Position numbers and translations under genes: made by a program | The notes under the pieces: generated by a model | Told to the model about the DNA's origin: nothing | What the model saw: only the letters and a program-made list of their open reading frames with translations | The model's database searches: none | Assembly (NCBI GenBank): GCA_947476275.1 | Contig: CANJPQ010000004.1 | Span: 1 to 64,000 of the forward strand | DNA from: Fidelibacterota bacterium | GTDB taxonomy: Bacteria > Pseudomonadota > Alphaproteobacteria > Rhodospirillales > Rhodospirillaceae | Length of the DNA: 64,000 bases | Reading direction: 5' to 3' | Shown: piece by piece, positions 62,021 to 64,000 of the stretch | How positions within the stretch are numbered: position 1 is the stretch's first letter | How the letters are laid out: the number at the start of each line of letters is the position of its first letter

Positions 62021-63403
62021 TCAGGGCCCAGCCGCCGACTTCGCGAAAATCTTATCGGTGATCTTGCTGTAGGCGCCGTCGAAGTGGTGATCCCCCGGCA
62101 GCACCACGCTCTCGATGCGGCCGCGCGATTTTACGGGGCAGGGGCTGTCATCCTCTTCGTCGCTACGGACGCACAGCACGGGATGTTCGATGCCCGCCAT
62201 GGCCGCGGCAACGTCGGGTCCTTCGCTGGTGTCCTCGCCGATCCAGCCGCCGACGCTGATCTCGAAATCCGCCTTGGGTGAAGGCGCGAGCAGGCTCGTG
62301 AGGATCAGTTTGCGGCGCAAGTCTTCCGGCAGCCGCGGGATCAGGAACGGCAGCACGCCCGCGCCGAAGGAATAGCCGATCAGCATCACGCGCTTGCGGT
62401 TCCACGCTTCGCTGTAATGCGCGATGACGCGGGCGAGGTCCGTGGCGGAATCCTCCGGCGTTCTTTCCTTCCAGAAATATTTGAGGCTGTTGAAGCCCAC
62501 CACCGCCACGCCGCGCGCGGCAAGCGCCTCGCCAATAGACTTGTCGATGTCCGCCCAGCCGCCGTCGCCGGTCATGATGATGGCCAGGCGCTCGTCGCGT
62601 CCCGGCGCGCCGGGAATTTCGATCAGCGGCAGGTCCGCCAGGTCTGCGGCACTCACCGCCGGGGCGGTGGCAAGGCTATTGCCCGTCTGGGCGGCGACGG
62701 ACACCAGCAGGTCCACTTCCCGGTTCGGCACGGGATCGACAAGACGTGCATCGGGGATAGCATCGGTGAACGCGTCGAGATCGACGCCGGTGCATTTTCC
62801 CCCGTCCGCGATCGCGACGAACGGCGTGTTCAACTGCTTGGGCGGCGCCAGGATCGTTCCGCCCGTTGCATCGTCGGTTGCCGCCTCGCCTGCCGGGCCG
62901 CGACAAGGCGGCAGCGCGGTGAACACCCGCGGGCAAAACTCTTCCGCGATCACGCCCTCGATGCTCTTGGGTTGGCTTTGCGCTGACGCTGCCAACGCCA
63001 CGGTCCCGCCGTCGCCGAGGCCCATCACGAGCGGGGCGGGGTCGATCGGATTGTGGGTGGCCTTGCTGACCGCCTGCAGCAACTGCGGCATGCCCGCGGT
63101 GAAGTCGAGACATGCGCCGCCGCCATGATCAGCTGGCTGCAAATTCTTGAGGTAGGTCGGCAGATCGACGCCGATGACGGTGCGGTCCGGCCATGACACG
63201 CCCCAGGCGCGATCCGTCAGCGGGCCTTGCCAGCCCTCGCTGCCGGAGAACAGGATCACCACGTTGTGCTGGACGCCCTTGTGGCGGAACACGCGCACGT
63301 CGCCGTATGTCGCGACGTTCAGCTTGGTCTCGCCGGGATCGCGCTCCCCGCACGCGCCCAGCGCAAGCAGGATCAGTCCGGCGATGCAGGCGCGACGCGT
63401 CAT
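62021..63403 (-). CDS. acvB: AcvB/VirJ-type lysyl-phosphatidylglycerol hydrolase, lipoprotein
   Basis: 460 residues from the ATG at 63403, which shares ATGA with the mprF stop; the ATG at 63415 is an alternative. Lipoprotein signal with LLALGAC. Two related segments follow; the C-terminal VirJ domain has the alpha/beta-hydrolase nucleophile elbow GYSFGAG and a late His (GDHHFDGAY). In Agrobacterium AcvB hydrolyses lysyl-phosphatidylglycerol made by LpiA; the adjacent synthase gene here supports the same role. Periplasmic, anchored to the outer or inner membrane. Confidence 0.85.
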   Translation of the reverse strand: MTRRACIAGLILLALGACGERDPGETKLNVATYGDVRVFRHKGVQHNVVILFSGSEGWQGPLTDRAWGVSWPDRTVIGVDLPTYLKNLQPADHGGGACLDFTAGMPQLLQAVSKATHNPIDPAPLVMGLGDGGTVALAASAQSQPKSIEGVIAEEFCPRVFTALPPCRGPAGEAATDDATGGTILAPPKQLNTPFVAIADGGKCTGVDLDAFTDAIPDARLVDPVPNREVDLLVSVAAQTGNSLATAPAVSAADLADLPLIEIPGAPGRDERLAIIMTGDGGWADIDKSIGEALAARGVAVVGFNSLKYFWKERTPEDSATDLARVIAHYSEAWNRKRVMLIGYSFGAGVLPFLIPRLPEDLRRKLILTSLLAPSPKADFEISVGGWIGEDTSEGPDVAAAMAGIEHPVLCVRSDEEDDSPCPVKSRGRIESVVLPGDHHFDGAYSKITDKIFAKSAAGP

Positions 63404-64000
63404 GGCCTTATCCATCCCTTTACGCCGCCGGAAATCATGGTCGCGACATCCAGCAGCACCCGTGGCAGCGCCAAGCCGCCCGGGCAGGCAAGGAACTTGG
63501 GCCGCCATTCCGGATGGAACTTCTCTTTGTACTTCCGCAGGCCCTGGAAATTGTAGAACTGATCGCCGAACCTGTAGGCCAAGGCGCCAAAGCGGTACCA
63601 CACCGGCGACAAGTGCCGCGTGCCCAGCCCCGACAAGGGCGCCATGCCTAAGTTGAACCAGGCGTACCCTTGGGCCTTTCCCCACAGCATCAGTTCGACG
63701 AACAGGTAATCCATCACGCCATAGAGGTCGCCGGGGCGATAGCGCATCAGGTCGACGGACAGCTCGGCCTTATCCGCGCCCAGCCACATATTGGCGAAGG
63801 CGACGATACGGCCTTCCTTGCGCACGATCGCGCACGGGAAGTGCGACAGATAGTCCGTATCGAAGTAGCCGACCGAGAAGCCCTTCTCGGCGCCGTTGCG
63901 TTCGCTCAGCCAGGCCTCGGAGATCGCCTTCAACTCCGGCAGCAGGGCGGGCACCTGTTCCGCCGGGATCACCTCGAATGCGCCGCCTTCGCGCTGCGAC
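63400..64000 (-). CDS. mprF: Lysyl-phosphatidylglycerol synthase MprF/LpiA, C-terminal part (cut by window edge)
   Basis: About 200 residues of the C-terminal catalytic (DUF2156, GNAT-like) domain are visible, beginning QREGGAFEVIPAEQVPALL (partly before the first GTG), then AEKGFSVGYFDTDYLSHFP, ADKAELSVDLMRYRP, YAWFNLGMAPLSGLG and NFQGLRKYKEKFHP. LpiA/MprF transfers lysine from Lys-tRNA to phosphatidylglycerol and flips the product, reducing negative surface charge. The N-terminal flippase region should lie upstream, beyond base 64000. Coupled to acvB by a four-base overlap. Confidence 0.88.
   Translation of the reverse strand, partial: SQREGGAFEVIPAEQVPALLPELKAISEAWLSERNGAEKGFSVGYFDTDYLSHFPCAIVRKEGRIVAFANMWLGADKAELSVDLMRYRPGDLYGVMDYLFVELMLWGKAQGYAWFNLGMAPLSGLGTRHLSPVWYRFGALAYRFGDQFYNFQGLRKYKEKFHPEWRPKFLACPGGLALPRVLLDVATMISGGVKGWIRP

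Overview
The window looks like chromosomal DNA of a high-GC alphaproteobacterium. The evidence is a SAM-II riboswitch ahead of a metZ-apaG pair, an mprF/lpiA-acvB operon, alphaproteobacterial palindromic intergenic repeats, and TPR-glycosyltransferases of the type known from Caulobacter flagellin glycosylation (FlmG). No phage, CRISPR array or intact insertion sequence was seen. The only mobile-element trace is a short transposase-derived zinc-ribbon protein at 49231. Species cannot be fixed from the sequence alone.

Layout. 1-1560: metZ-apaG under a SAM-II riboswitch with an intrinsic terminator. 1590-5889: a TPR/GT-A glycosyltransferase, a GSCFA protein, a phosphoheptose-isomerase-like SIS protein and two small envelope proteins. 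5902-16570: a type II secretion system (T2SS) in two minus-strand blocks (gspF-G-H-I-J and gspK-L-M-C-D), separated by a plus-strand SPINDLY/OGT-like transferase. 16780-18291: a large Thr/Ser/Asn-rich secreted protein with its own promoter and terminator. 18983-32852: a roughly 14 kb minus-strand run of seven TPR-glycosyltransferase genes (eight transferase modules, because one gene is a tandem fusion) plus one small GT8-like transferase. 32934-35034: gspE with a HicB-like gene. 36286-39063: pseB, pseI and pseF for a nonulosonic acid. 39038-43113: lptF, the prepilin peptidase gspO and two related proteins sharing an unusual four-cysteine N-terminal block.

43306-50551 holds an apparent inositol-phosphate set: a sugar/inositol-phosphate nucleotidyltransferase, a TonB-dependent receptor, a periplasmic glycerophosphodiesterase, myo-inositol-phosphate synthase and a CDP-alcohol phosphatidyltransferase. 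After 50761 come a polysaccharide flippase, an Asp/Asn beta-hydroxylase, small stress or membrane proteins, tRNA-Gly(CCC), an unknown coiled-coil protein, argE, cysS, hisI, two metallo-beta-lactamase-fold proteins, a double VOC protein with a Lys/Ala tail, and acvB with the C-terminal part of mprF/lpiA.

How it may fit together (inference): T2SS genes C, D, E, F, G, H, I, J, K, L, M and O are all present, interleaved with a candidate surface-protein substrate, about ten glycosyltransferases and three nonulosonate genes. The simplest reading is a dedicated system that makes, O-glycosylates and exports an abundant surface-layer-like protein. It would combine FlmG-type TPR-glycosyltransferases with type II secretion. 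No experiment is implied; the reading rests on family recognition and gene context.
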